The notes under the pieces are model-generated. The model was given only the letters and a program-made list of their open reading frames with translations, had not been told where the DNA came from and searched no databases. 64,000 nt of DNA, from the NCBI GenBank assembly GCA_046296295.1, contig JBKBLG010000017.1, positions 11,105-75,104 on the forward strand. Reading direction: 5' to 3'. Below are positions 51,955-60,137 of the stretch, in pieces. The stretch comes from UBA10646 sp046296295. Lineage in GTDB: Bacteria > Bacteroidota > Bacteroidia > Chitinophagales > Chitinophagaceae. Position 1 is the stretch's first letter, and each line of letters starts with the position of its first letter. Both the position numbers and the translations under genes were made by a program.

Positions 51955-52578
51955 ATGGCCGCACCCGCATTCTTAAATAACAACCAAGCTCTCAAAAATT
52001 TTGTTCATTGGTTATTGGTACCTAAAAACGAAGCCAGACCTCGTTGGTGGGTGCGTAATATTTTAAATAAATTCTACCATAAAAGAGGCAAAGGAGCCCA
52101 AGTACGAGGCAATACGCGGATGGATGTTTTTCCGTTCAACAGTTTTGAGATGGGCGATGGTGCCATTGTAGAAAGCTTTGCCACTATTAACAACGGTGTT
52201 GGTAGTGTGTACATTGGAGCCCGTTCTTTAGTAGGCATTGGCAATGTTATAATTGGCCCTGTACACATTGCGAACGATGTAATTTTTGCTCAAAATATAG
52301 TAGCGAGCGGCCTTAATCATTATTATGAAGATGTTACCAAGCCTATACATACACAAGGTACTTCTACTGCACTAATAACAGTTGAAGAAGGCTGTTGGAT
52401 TGGTGCTAATGCAGTATTAACTGCCGGCGTTACCATTGGCAAAAACAGCGTTATAGCTGCTGGCGCTGTTGTTACTAAGAGTGTTCCACCCTACAGTATT
52501 GCCGTAGGCAACCCTGCAAGAGTTATCAAGCAGTACAACTTTGCAACAAAAAAATGGGAAAAGGTATCTGTGAATTAG
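51955..52578 (+). CDS. Left-handed beta-helix acyltransferase
   Basis: A 207-residue hexapeptide-repeat transferase, like the WcaF/Maa group. Imperfect hexapeptides run from about residue 55 to 180 (FEMGDGAIVESFATINNG, VYIGARSLVGIGNVIIGPVHI, CWIGANAVLTAGVTIGKNSVIAAGAVVTKSVP), with the active His in an ASGLNHYYED loop. The C-terminal end (YSIAVGNPARVIKQYN) is standard. The ATG at 51955 is preferred over a TTG at 51946. It lies between the polysaccharide operon and a GGGP synthase gene and probably acetylates a polysaccharide sugar. Confidence 0.9.
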   Translation: MAAPAFLNNNQALKNFVHWLLVPKNEARPRWWVRNILNKFYHKRGKGAQVRGNTRMDVFPFNSFEMGDGAIVESFATINNGVGSVYIGARSLVGIGNVIIGPVHIANDVIFAQNIVASGLNHYYEDVTKPIHTQGTSTALITVEEGCWIGANAVLTAGVTIGKNSVIAAGAVVTKSVPPYSIAVGNPARVIKQYNFATKKWEKVSVN

Positions 52579-52681
52579 TTACTAAGATTTAATGTAATTC
52601 CACTAAATTAGAATTGCATTAAACTTTTTGTAGCTGAATCAAAGTTTTTTGCATTTTTGCAATAGCACCTTAATCAATGGC

Positions 52682-53440
52682 ATGAAGCAACAGCTGTATC
52701 AACAAATAGTAGAAAAAAAGAAAACGGGCCGAAAGTCGTTTGCGGTGCTCATTGACCCCGATAAGGTAACGCCAGCTAATATTGAGCAATTAGTACAATT
52801 AGCTATTGATGCAGCTGTAGACTATTTTTTTGTGGGTGGTAGTTTAGTGATTTGTCAAAATTTAGATGAGTGTATCCAGCAAATAAAAGCTACCTGTCAC
52901 ATACCTGTTATATTGTTTCCAGGTTCGCCGTCGCAGGTTAGCAAGCATGCCGATGCGCTGCTATACCTTAGCTTAATTTCTGGTCGCAACCCCGAGCTTT
53001 TAATTGGCCAGCACGTTATTAGTGCCCCTTTTGTAAAACGTAGCGGACTAGAAATTATGCCTACTGGCTACATGGTAATTGATGGTGGCGCACCAACTAC
53101 CGTTTCTTACATTTCAAATGCAGCCCCCATACCATCTGATAAAGCCGATATTGCTATGTGTACTGCTATGGCTGGCGAAATGCTTGGCATGAAACTTATT
53201 TATATGGATGCCGGTAGTGGTGCAAAGAGACCCATCACAGAACATATGATACACAGAGTAGCCACTCACATTGAAGCTCCGTTAATTGTAGGTGGCGGTA
53301 TTACTACTCCTGAAAAAGCTTACGACAATGCCAAAGCAGGTGCCGATGTAATTGTAGTTGGCAACGCTATCGAAAAAGATGCTTCATTGATTAAAGAACT
53401 CGCTACGGCTGTGCACAGCGTTCATGCAGCTATTGTATAG
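52682..53440 (+). CDS. Geranylgeranylglyceryl phosphate synthase-like protein
   Basis: Prenyltransferase of the GGGPS/PcrB family, which joins sn-glycerol-1-phosphate and a long isoprenyl diphosphate. From the ATG at 52682 it has 252 residues with a TIM-barrel pattern: AVLIDPDKV near 30, FFVGGSLV, LFPGSPSQVSKHADALLYLSLISGRNPE (substrate block), YMDAGSGAKRPI, and the phosphate-binding LIVGGGITTPEKA and DVIVVGNAIEKD near the C-terminus. The upstream frame from a TTG at 52649 is rejected. Bacteroidota have members of this family, giving ether-lipid-like products. It stands alone. Confidence 0.9.
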   Translation: MKQQLYQQIVEKKKTGRKSFAVLIDPDKVTPANIEQLVQLAIDAAVDYFFVGGSLVICQNLDECIQQIKATCHIPVILFPGSPSQVSKHADALLYLSLISGRNPELLIGQHVISAPFVKRSGLEIMPTGYMVIDGGAPTTVSYISNAAPIPSDKADIAMCTAMAGEMLGMKLIYMDAGSGAKRPITEHMIHRVATHIEAPLIVGGGITTPEKAYDNAKAGADVIVVGNAIEKDASLIKELATAVHSVHAAIV

Positions 53441-53457
53441 TACTGAGAAAATTAGCT

Positions 53458-54060
53458 CTAGACTTCTGGCAATCGCCAACGTTTCAATTTAGAAAATACA
53501 CGAATGGCTACAATGGTTACCATTCCAATGATAGAATGATATGCCGCCCATTCGGGTAACCATTTGCCGAGTAATACAAACAAGGTTCCGCCTATAGCAC
53601 AAGCTGTTGCATATAATTCGCCTCGTTTTAATAATGCAGGCACTTCATTACTGATGATATCGGCTAGTAAACCTCCAAACGTTGCACTCATTACCCCCAT
53701 TGCTATGGCATAACCTTCGTTCACGCCGAGTAGCATACTTTTTTCGATACCTGCTACGGTAAACAAACCAAGCCCAATAGCATCAGTAAAAAAAATGGTT
53801 TTTCGAAACTGTTGAAAATTTTGCCGTACCACAAACACAATCAATACCGCTGCAATTACCAACCCTAGTGCTATGTAATCGTTTACCCAGTTTACCGGTC
53901 GTACCCCTATTAACAAGTCACGGATAGTACCGCCACCATAAGCGGTAACAAAACCCATTACCAACCCTCCAAACACATCCATTTTGTGTGTTCTTGCTTT
54001 TAGTGCACCCGTAAGTGCAAATACGAAAATACCTGCATAGGTAATGAACTGTAACAACAT
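53458..54060 (-). CDS. TRIC/UPF0126-family membrane channel protein
   Basis: From the ATG at 54060 the product has 200 residues and about seven helices, arranged as two three-helix repeats: FVFALTGALKART, FGGLVMGFVTAYGGGTIRDLL and, in the second half, FFTDAIGLGLFTVAGIEK, VMSATFGGLLADIISNEVP. The GGGxxRD/GGLLADI motifs are the hallmark of the bacterial relatives of trimeric intracellular cation channels. The frame to 54219 runs over the divergent enoyl-CoA hydratase gene and is rejected. It is convergent with the GGGPS gene. Confidence 0.9.
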   Translation of the reverse strand: MLLQFITYAGIFVFALTGALKARTHKMDVFGGLVMGFVTAYGGGTIRDLLIGVRPVNWVNDYIALGLVIAAVLIVFVVRQNFQQFRKTIFFTDAIGLGLFTVAGIEKSMLLGVNEGYAIAMGVMSATFGGLLADIISNEVPALLKRGELYATACAIGGTLFVLLGKWLPEWAAYHSIIGMVTIVAIRVFSKLKRWRLPEV

Positions 54061-54080
54061 GGTTGAAAGATACGATAGAA

Positions 54081-54094
54081 CATTTACCGTAAGG
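54081..54094 (-). repeat. Repeat CATTTACCGTAAGG, exact
   Basis: Exact copy, reverse, between the divergent TRIC and enoyl-CoA hydratase genes. Confidence 0.9.
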
Positions 54095-54133
54095 TAACTA
54101 GTAGTACCTTCACGCCGCTTTAATACCAACGAT

Positions 54134-54913
54134 ATGCAATTTGAAACTTTACTTTTTGCCATTGAAAACGGCACGGCTATTATTACTATTAACCGCCCCG
54201 ATAAGTTGAATGCCCTCAACGCTACGGTGATTAGCGAGCTTGGTAAGGCTATTGATGAGGTGTATCAAAATAGCGCCATTCAATCGGCTATTATTACAGG
54301 TAGTGGCGCAAAAAGCTTTGTTGCCGGTGCCGACATTAGCGAATTTATTCAGTTGAATGCCGCCGAAGGCGAAGCCTTGGCTCGTAAAGGACAAAGAGAA
54401 GTGTTCGATAAAATTGCTGCTAGTGGCAAACCAATTATTGCGGCGGTCAACGGATTTGCTTTGGGTGGCGGCTGCGAATTAGCGATGGCATGTCATTTTA
54501 TCATTGCAGCTTCAACCGCCAAATTTGGCCAGCCAGAAGTGAACCTTGGTTTAATACCCGGCTATGGTGGCACACAACGTTTGGTACAAGCTATTGGTAA
54601 AGGTCGTGCTATGCAATTATTAATGACAGGTGAAATGATTGGTGCAGAGCAAGCAGCGGCTTGGGGCCTTGCCAACAAGGTGGTAACACCTGAAACCTTA
54701 TTAGAGGAAGCAAAACAAATATTACAAATAATTCATGCAAAAGCGCCGCTAGCTATAGCCAAAGTTGTTACTTGCGTAAATGCTTTTGATCATACCACCA
54801 AAGGTTATGAAACCGAAATTGCTGCTTTTGGAGCATGCTTTGCAACTGCCGATAAAGTAGAGGGTACTACTGCATTTTTAGAAAAGCGTAAGCCGATATT
54901 TATAGGTAAGTAA
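54134..54913 (+). CDS. Enoyl-CoA hydratase
   Basis: Crotonase-family enzyme hydrating trans-2-enoyl-CoA in beta-oxidation or related paths. The 259 residues show the CoA pocket GADISEF near 65-71, oxyanion block GFALGGGCELAMA and both catalytic acids, Glu115 (GGCELA) and Glu135 (GQPEVNLGLIPGYGG). Length is standard. It is divergent from the TRIC gene; convergent with a GT14 gene across two strong palindromes. Fatty-acid genes are not adjacent. Confidence 0.94.
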   Translation: MQFETLLFAIENGTAIITINRPDKLNALNATVISELGKAIDEVYQNSAIQSAIITGSGAKSFVAGADISEFIQLNAAEGEALARKGQREVFDKIAASGKPIIAAVNGFALGGGCELAMACHFIIAASTAKFGQPEVNLGLIPGYGGTQRLVQAIGKGRAMQLLMTGEMIGAEQAAAWGLANKVVTPETLLEEAKQILQIIHAKAPLAIAKVVTCVNAFDHTTKGYETEIAAFGACFATADKVEGTTAFLEKRKPIFIGK

Positions 54914-54921
54914 TTGTATTA

Positions 54922-54935
54922 CCTTACGGTAAATA
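54922..54935 (+). repeat. Repeat CCTTACGGTAAATA
   Basis: 13 of 14 bases match, forward, just after the enoyl-CoA hydratase stop and before two palindromes. Confidence 0.8.
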
Positions 54936-54942
54936 TGTGGTT

Positions 54943-54978
54943 GTAGCTTTCATCATTACATGTAATGATGAAAGCTAC
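54943..54978. terminator. Perfect 36-bp palindrome
   Basis: Both 18-base arms (54943-54960, 54961-54978) match without a spacer. It lies 3' of both convergent genes and probably works as a bidirectional terminator; TTT residues follow on the plus strand. Confidence 0.75.
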
Positions 54979-54980
54979 TT

Positions 54981-55017
54981 TAATAAGATGGCTCGCCTGC
55001 GGCGAGCCATCTTATTA
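54981..55017. terminator. Second perfect hairpin, 17-base stem
   Basis: TAATAAGATGGCTCGCC (54981-54997) pairs perfectly with 55001-55017 across TGC. It directly follows the 36-bp palindrome, so two strong hairpins stand in tandem. Confidence 0.7.
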
Positions 55018-55063
55018 ACAACATCATCGAAAGTGAACAACAGTGCGTTTTTGGTACAACTTA

Positions 55064-55921
55064 TTACTGCTTAGCATGCCATTGATCTAACAAATCGAGG
55101 ATGGTACTATCTACTCCACTATCAAACTTTCGGGCAAAGATGTAAGGCACCTGCGATAGTGTTTCAAAATCGGCAGCAGTGAAAATTTTTGGGCTTGGCT
55201 TACCTTCCGACCAATCCATGTACCATAAGTTTCGAATAATGGTATGTTCTGCTAAAGGCGAGTTCAAGATGAGTGTTTGAATAAAAAATTCATCGGGCGC
55301 CCAAGTGAATTTGGTGAATTCTTCTAGCTTTCTATCGTGTTCAATTAAATCGGTTAAATACAAAGCTGAGGCTGCTGAAATACTCCACCAACCGCTTCCG
55401 GGGCCGCCATATAATCGGCCACCAAAAGGTATTTTACGCTTAGGAAAAATAGAACTAATGAATGCTGCTAATCGATCTTTTCCTTTGAAGTTCATATCGG
55501 TAAGGTGGTATCTATCTACCCTTCCGTAGGCAGTTTTCCACCATTCGCTATTGTCATCTTCGTGATAAATGAAGTTTTTGCCAACATTAGATTCGTAAAA
55601 CTTATAAAGTGCATCGTTCGATAAAAGTGGATAATCTTGGCCACTCATTACAGTATAAGTGCTGAAATGTACATCGTACGCTAAGGCTTCATTTAGCGCA
55701 TACAAGGTAGCTTGTACAATACTATAACCGCCCCACTTAACATCAATTTGATGTTGCAGTAGTATTACATTGGGTATATCTGCTAAGTATTCAAAAGCTG
55801 CTTTATTGGCCTTTTTATCTACATGTATGAAGAAATAGAACGCCGGATGCTGCATTTTTTTTACAAGCCGCTCTACCATTGCTGGAGCTTTGTGTACAAG
55901 TAATAAATGAGCAATCTTCAT
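55064..55921 (-). CDS. GT14-type beta-1,6-N-acetylglucosaminyltransferase-like protein
   Basis: A 285-residue transferase related to core-2/I-branching enzymes. Blocks: MKIAHLLLVHKAP, FFIHVDKKAN, VKWGGYSIVQATLYAL, MSGQDYPL, GGPGSGWWSIS and WAPDEFFIQTLI; the DE in WAPDE is the likely catalytic and donor-binding site. There is no metal DxD motif, as usual in GT14. It is soluble and presumably acts on a cell-surface polysaccharide. It converges with enoyl-CoA hydratase and is divergent from the flippase gene (170 bp, with a repeat copy). Confidence 0.88.
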   Translation of the reverse strand: MKIAHLLLVHKAPAMVERLVKKMQHPAFYFFIHVDKKANKAAFEYLADIPNVILLQHQIDVKWGGYSIVQATLYALNEALAYDVHFSTYTVMSGQDYPLLSNDALYKFYESNVGKNFIYHEDDNSEWWKTAYGRVDRYHLTDMNFKGKDRLAAFISSIFPKRKIPFGGRLYGGPGSGWWSISAASALYLTDLIEHDRKLEEFTKFTWAPDEFFIQTLILNSPLAEHTIIRNLWYMDWSEGKPSPKIFTAADFETLSQVPYIFARKFDSGVDSTILDLLDQWHAKQ

Positions 55922-56029
55922 AACGTTTCTATATCAATGCTGCCGATTGTAGCTATAAATGTACAACTAATCTTAAGTACATATGGTGACTTAGTGCATC
56001 ATTACCAATAAATTAAGCAATAGTTAAGG

Positions 56030-56043
56030 CATTTACCGTAAGG
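56030..56043 (-). repeat. Repeat CATTTACCGTAAGG, exact
   Basis: Exact copy, reverse, between the divergent GT14 and flippase genes. Confidence 0.9.
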
Positions 56044-56091
56044 TACAAAATGAATGTAGTAGCTTAAAAAAATTGAGTTATCATTGCTATT

Positions 56092-57438
56092 ATGTTAGCT
56101 AAGCTTTGGCAGAAGATTAATAACAAACATTTTTTTTCGCTTAGTGGTAATGCGAGTGTTTCGTTGTTAGCCATGGTATCGTTTGCCATCATCTACAGGG
56201 TGCTGCCAAGCGACGCTGCTATTGGGGCTTGGGTATTTTTTCAAACACTTTTCACGCTATTAGAAACCTTTAGATCGGGGTTTTTAAATACTGCTATCAT
56301 TACATTTTATGCCGGCAATACCGATGCACGAAAGCAAGAGGTAATTGCTAGTTGTTGGTACATAGCTGGTATAATTACATTTGGCTTAAGCGCTATTACA
56401 TTGGCATGTAACTTCTTTCAACCTTTAATAGATAATCAGGGCGTAAAGCTTTTTTTATGGTGGGGTGGCCTCACTTTTATTACAGGATTACCTGCTTTTA
56501 TTGCTGCGGGTTTAGTACAAGCACAAAATAAATTTGATCGATTTTTATATATACGTTTCACTAATCAGGCTTTATTCATAAGCTTTTTATTGTTTATTCA
56601 TTGGCAATACGGTGTTACGCTACAATGGGTGGCTATTGCCAATATTGCTTCTAATGCAATTGTTAGTATTGCATGTTTATTACTTGGCTGGAGCGGCATT
56701 GAGCATATTAAGTATAAAACAAAACAGTGTATAATAGAATTGTACGACTTTGGTAAATATAGCTTTGGTAGTTACTTGAGTAGTAGTTTGTTTCGTGTTA
56801 CCGATAACATGATTATCAATTTTATGTTGGGCGACCGTGCTTTAGCTATTTACAATTTGGGGGTTCGCCTGATGGAAGTGGTAGAAATTCCGCTACGTAG
56901 CTTTGCAGCTACGGGCATGTCGGAGCTTGCAGCTTGCTTTAACCAAAACAATAAAAATGCTTTTGTAGATACCTTACGTAAATATATTGGTCTTGTTACT
57001 ACTGCATTATTACCTGCTTTGGTAATGGCAGTTTTGCTTGCGGGTTTTGTAATTCCATTAATTGGTGGCAATAAAAATATTGATACAACAGGTATTCAAC
57101 AAGCTAGTAATGTAATGCGGATATATATGACTTTCGCTTTGCTATATCCTGCAGATCGTTTTTATGCATTAGGGTTAGATGTAATTAAAAAACCTAAGAT
57201 TAATTTCATGAAGGTGTTAGCAATGCTGGCTGCTAATGTAATTGCAGACTTTATCGGCATTTACTTATTTAATAATATTTATGGTATTGCACTTGGCACT
57301 TTGATGCCGATATTGATAGGCTTGTTAGTAGGTTATAAATACTTACAGCAATATCAACCATTTAGCTTTTGGAGTGTATTCGCCACTGGGCCTTATGAGC
57401 TCAAACAACTTGTTTTAAAAATGCTTGGTAAGCAATAA
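56092..57438 (+). CDS. Oligosaccharide flippase (Wzx/MOP family)
   Basis: A 448-residue membrane protein with about 12 helices in a two-bundle layout (SGNASVSLLAMVSFAIIYRVLPS, GFLNTAIITFYAG, LSSSLFRVTDNMIINFMLG, AIYNLGVRLMEVVEIPLRSF). The central LGDRALAIYNLG motif is typical of polysaccharide exporters of the MATE/MurJ superfamily. It should flip lipid-linked repeats for the nearby polysaccharide genes. The stop is one base from the 3' end of the convergent ATPase gene. A repeat-like CCTTACGTAAATA lies at 56972. Confidence 0.88.
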   Translation: MLAKLWQKINNKHFFSLSGNASVSLLAMVSFAIIYRVLPSDAAIGAWVFFQTLFTLLETFRSGFLNTAIITFYAGNTDARKQEVIASCWYIAGIITFGLSAITLACNFFQPLIDNQGVKLFLWWGGLTFITGLPAFIAAGLVQAQNKFDRFLYIRFTNQALFISFLLFIHWQYGVTLQWVAIANIASNAIVSIACLLLGWSGIEHIKYKTKQCIIELYDFGKYSFGSYLSSSLFRVTDNMIINFMLGDRALAIYNLGVRLMEVVEIPLRSFAATGMSELAACFNQNNKNAFVDTLRKYIGLVTTALLPALVMAVLLAGFVIPLIGGNKNIDTTGIQQASNVMRIYMTFALLYPADRFYALGLDVIKKPKINFMKVLAMLAANVIADFIGIYLFNNIYGIALGTLMPILIGLLVGYKYLQQYQPFSFWSVFATGPYELKQLVLKMLGKQ

Positions 57439-57439
57439 A

Positions 57440-57970
57440 TTATAGATCGTTTAAGGGAATTGTGGCAGTGTATATATTTTCTCTGGTAGTAGTGTTATAG
57501 TAATAGCGAAAACTACTACATGCAGAAGCAATAATCTGTAAGCCGAAATGTTCGTGCATTACAAAGGTGCCACTTACAATGGCATCGGGGGTTGGTGGGG
57601 GCAAAATATGAAAATACAATTCATTAGTACTGATAACTTCTACGTATAAAGCATTGTATAAATGCTGTTTTATGCCTATAACTGATTCATCCCAACGGAT
57701 ATTAAACTGTTTGAGTTGTAAGCGTAATCCTGTATCTACTTTTTGAATGATGATAGCATCTGCGTTCACATTTACTGTAAAGTGTACCGTTGCACAACCC
57801 GCATGTTTAATAGCATTAGTAAATAACTCGACCAACACATGCTTACAACGCAAAATGGTGAGTTCTTTTAATGCAGTGGTATAATGCTGCAAGTAATACA
57901 TAATGCTATTACTCAAACTTAATACTTCACCTGCTTTACAAGGCACAATGATAGAAAACGTATTGGCCAT
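57440..57970 (-). CDS. RsbW-like ATP-binding anti-sigma/switch kinase
   Basis: A 176-residue HATPase_c protein. The N box is seen in KHVLVELFTNAIKHAG near 43-58; a DTGLRL segment near 80 stands where the G1 box would be, and HFGLQIIASACSSFRY near the C-terminus is the G2-like block. It is the last gene of the four-gene module 60019-57440, 19 bp after the STAS gene. It would bind or phosphorylate the STAS protein and release a partner when the phosphatase acts. Longer than usual RsbW by about 30 residues. Confidence 0.8.
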   Translation of the reverse strand: MANTFSIIVPCKAGEVLSLSNSIMYYLQHYTTALKELTILRCKHVLVELFTNAIKHAGCATVHFTVNVNADAIIIQKVDTGLRLQLKQFNIRWDESVIGIKQHLYNALYVEVISTNELYFHILPPPTPDAIVSGTFVMHEHFGLQIIASACSSFRYYYNTTTRENIYTATIPLNDL

Positions 57971-57989
57971 GATATTGGATTTTCATAAA

Positions 57990-58322
57990 TTACTGTTGCA
58001 TAGCAAGAGCATTGGTAGGATATATTGTGAACACTTTATCGAGCCGGATGAGTTGCAGCAAGTTAGCAACATCTTTATTAAGGTGAGTTAGTGTAATATC
58101 GGCATGCTTATTTATGGCATACTTTAATGATGCTACCAATGCACCAAGAAAAGAGCTATCTACATAACTTACTTTTTCGAAGGAAACAATTACTTTTTTG
58201 TGGCCATCGTCAATTAATCGCATCATTTGTAGCTTGAATGCTTCTGAACATTCTAAATTGGCTTCTGTTACATTAATAGTAGCAATAGTGTAAGGAGTGC
58301 TTTCTGAAATCTGTATAACCAT
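57990..58322 (-). CDS. STAS-domain anti-sigma factor antagonist
   Basis: A 110-residue SpoIIAA/RsbV-type protein: the strand-helix pattern with VSFEKVSYVDSSFLGALVASLKYA, where the Ser in DSS(F) is the usual phosphorylation site (near residue 57). It starts 2 bp after the REC-PP2C gene stop and lies before the RsbW-like gene, so the three form the classic partner-switch set. The switch target is not in the window. Confidence 0.88.
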   Translation of the reverse strand: MVIQISESTPYTIATINVTEANLECSEAFKLQMMRLIDDGHKKVIVSFEKVSYVDSSFLGALVASLKYAINKHADITLTHLNKDVANLLQLIRLDKVFTIYPTNALAMQQ

Positions 58323-58324
58323 GG

Positions 58325-59455
58325 TTATATATTTTTAATCCAGAGCAAAGTGGCATCGTCAATAAAGCTATGCTTTTTAAGTGCCTGTTCTAGGGATGTG
58401 AATTTTGAGCTTGTTTTGAATAAAGCCTGCATGTACTGCGCAAAGGCATCATAATCGGTTGTACTTACATCGTTCACTTTCATATCAATTAATCCGTCTG
58501 TAAATGCAGTAATAATATCGCCTTTATGCAAGGTTAGTTCAATATCGGTATAGGCTGCATTTTTTTGTAAGCCTAGTAGTATTCCGTTGTGTTGTATACG
58601 TTCTTGTATTTGCTGCTGTTGCCTATAAATCAATAAGGGCAAATCGCCTGCACCAGCATACCGAATACATGAAGAGCTATTATCTATGAGTATAATGCTT
58701 AAACTACATAAAATATCTTGCAAGGTTTCGTCGTCACTAATTACATAATTGATTTTCTGTAAAATAGCAGCGGGGCTCATTTGATTATCTAACACACATA
58801 AGCGAATGGCACTACGTATATAACTTAGGATACCAAATGTGAAGAACCATGCTTTCCATTTTTTTCCGACCACATCACCAATGACGCAATAGGTTAGGTG
58901 TTGATTCACTTTAATACAATCGATAAAATCACCACCCGGATAATCTTGAAACGATTGATAGAAATAATGCAACTCCCACCCGTCTATCACAGGTAACTGC
59001 CTAGGTACAGCGGTGTATTGCAAAGCATTAGCAGCTTTTTTTAACTCTTCTACCGATTGCAAATGCTGCTGCCTTAAACTCAATAATATGTTATTCACTT
59101 TACTTACAATCACAGGAAAGGGTGTATCTTTTGTGATGTAATCAATCGCTTGTAAATCGAGGCCCTTCAAGCGAAGCTGTGTGTTATCGTGTGCTGTTAA
59201 AAAAACGAAGGGTATATTTTGCGTACGTTCGTGTGCTAATACTTTTTCTCTAAATTCAAAACCATTCAATCCGGGCATTTCATAATCGGAGAGTATTACT
59301 GATGGTACGGTACGTTGCAATACTTCTAAACCTTCTTCGGCACTGCCCGCGGTATAGCATATAAAGCCATCGTCGGCAAAGTTTTTCTCAATTACTTTAA
59401 GCATCAGTAGGTTATCGTCTACAATCAAAATGCTCTTTTTATTTTGTTTGTTCAT
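58325..59455 (-). CDS. Response regulator fused to a PP2C (SpoIIE-type) phosphatase
   Basis: A 376-residue RsbU-like regulator. The N-terminal receiver domain shows LIVDDN near 12, Asp in LSDYEMPG near 56 and a late Lys in YITKDTPFP. A short linker leads into the PP2C domain (about residue 155 onward) with GGDFIDCI, IGDVVGKKWKAWFF, AFTDGLIDM and the metal-binding DDATLLW at the C-terminus. Phosphorylation of the receiver would control dephosphorylation of the adjacent STAS protein. It is 18 bp after the membrane protein gene. Confidence 0.9.
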   Translation of the reverse strand: MNKQNKKSILIVDDNLLMLKVIEKNFADDGFICYTAGSAEEGLEVLQRTVPSVILSDYEMPGLNGFEFREKVLAHERTQNIPFVFLTAHDNTQLRLKGLDLQAIDYITKDTPFPVIVSKVNNILLSLRQQHLQSVEELKKAANALQYTAVPRQLPVIDGWELHYFYQSFQDYPGGDFIDCIKVNQHLTYCVIGDVVGKKWKAWFFTFGILSYIRSAIRLCVLDNQMSPAAILQKINYVISDDETLQDILCSLSIILIDNSSSCIRYAGAGDLPLLIYRQQQQIQERIQHNGILLGLQKNAAYTDIELTLHKGDIITAFTDGLIDMKVNDVSTTDYDAFAQYMQALFKTSSKFTSLEQALKKHSFIDDATLLWIKNI

Positions 59456-59473
59456 AAGGGAGGAAAATTGATG

Positions 59474-60019
59474 CTACGAGTTCGAATTTTTAAACCATGG
59501 TGTAATCGCAAAAAATACACCTGTTAAAACTATCAATAAAGATATTAAATCCATTAAGGTTACACCATCTTGCTCTGATAGGTAAAAGATGGTATACATT
59601 TCAAACACATCGGGTGTTGGCAATACAATCATGGCAAAGCCAAGTGTTATCAACACCATACCAATCAACGATTTCAGCAACTTATTTACCCAATGACGTT
59701 TTAGGTAAGTGCTAGTCATGGTACTATCTACCTCATGCTGTTCTAATAACACTGAAAAATTATCAAGCAATTCTAAGCGACTCATACCATCTTGATCTGC
59801 TACTTGCTGAAACGCCTCAATACTCTGTTGTAATTTTATTTTATTATCGATGGCCTCATCCAAAGCTTCTTTCACATGCAACAAAGTGGTTGTACTGATA
59901 TTGCATTGTTTCACCTGCTGCACAAGATTTTCAACTGCAGCTCGCAGATGTGCATCGGGTATTGTTTTTGCATTATTTAAACCCGTTCGGAGTGCTATTT
60001 TGCTTTTCTGAGTCGACAA
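59474..60019 (-). CDS. Membrane protein, first gene of the partner-switch module
   Basis: A 181-residue protein: about 110 residues of soluble coiled-coil-like helix (PDAHLRAAVENLVQQVKQ, TTLLHVKEALDEAIDNKIKLQQSIEAF), then two membrane helices (LLKSLIGMVLITLGFAMIVLPT and LMDLISLLIVLTGVFFAITPWF) with a short loop between. I recognise no named family. It is 18 bp upstream of the REC-PP2C gene and probably anchors or senses for the module. A repeat variant (60086-60099) lies upstream. Confidence 0.7.
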   Translation of the reverse strand: MSTQKSKIALRTGLNNAKTIPDAHLRAAVENLVQQVKQCNISTTTLLHVKEALDEAIDNKIKLQQSIEAFQQVADQDGMSRLELLDNFSVLLEQHEVDSTMTSTYLKRHWVNKLLKSLIGMVLITLGFAMIVLPTPDVFEMYTIFYLSEQDGVTLMDLISLLIVLTGVFFAITPWFKNSNS

Positions 60020-60085
60020 TTCTAAATACTTTCACGGTGTTAACTTGCTAAAGCTACAAAGTAAGTTGGTTGTATTTGCAGTGCT

Positions 60086-60099
60086 CATTTACGTAAGTT
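60086..60099 (-). repeat. Repeat variant CATTTACGTAAGTT (one base deleted)
   Basis: Same deletion variant as at 2645 and 30549, between the divergent membrane protein and GT2 genes. Confidence 0.5.
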
Positions 60100-60137
60100 A
60101 ATAACATCACCCAATCGGTCGTTAAAGTTACCCATGT

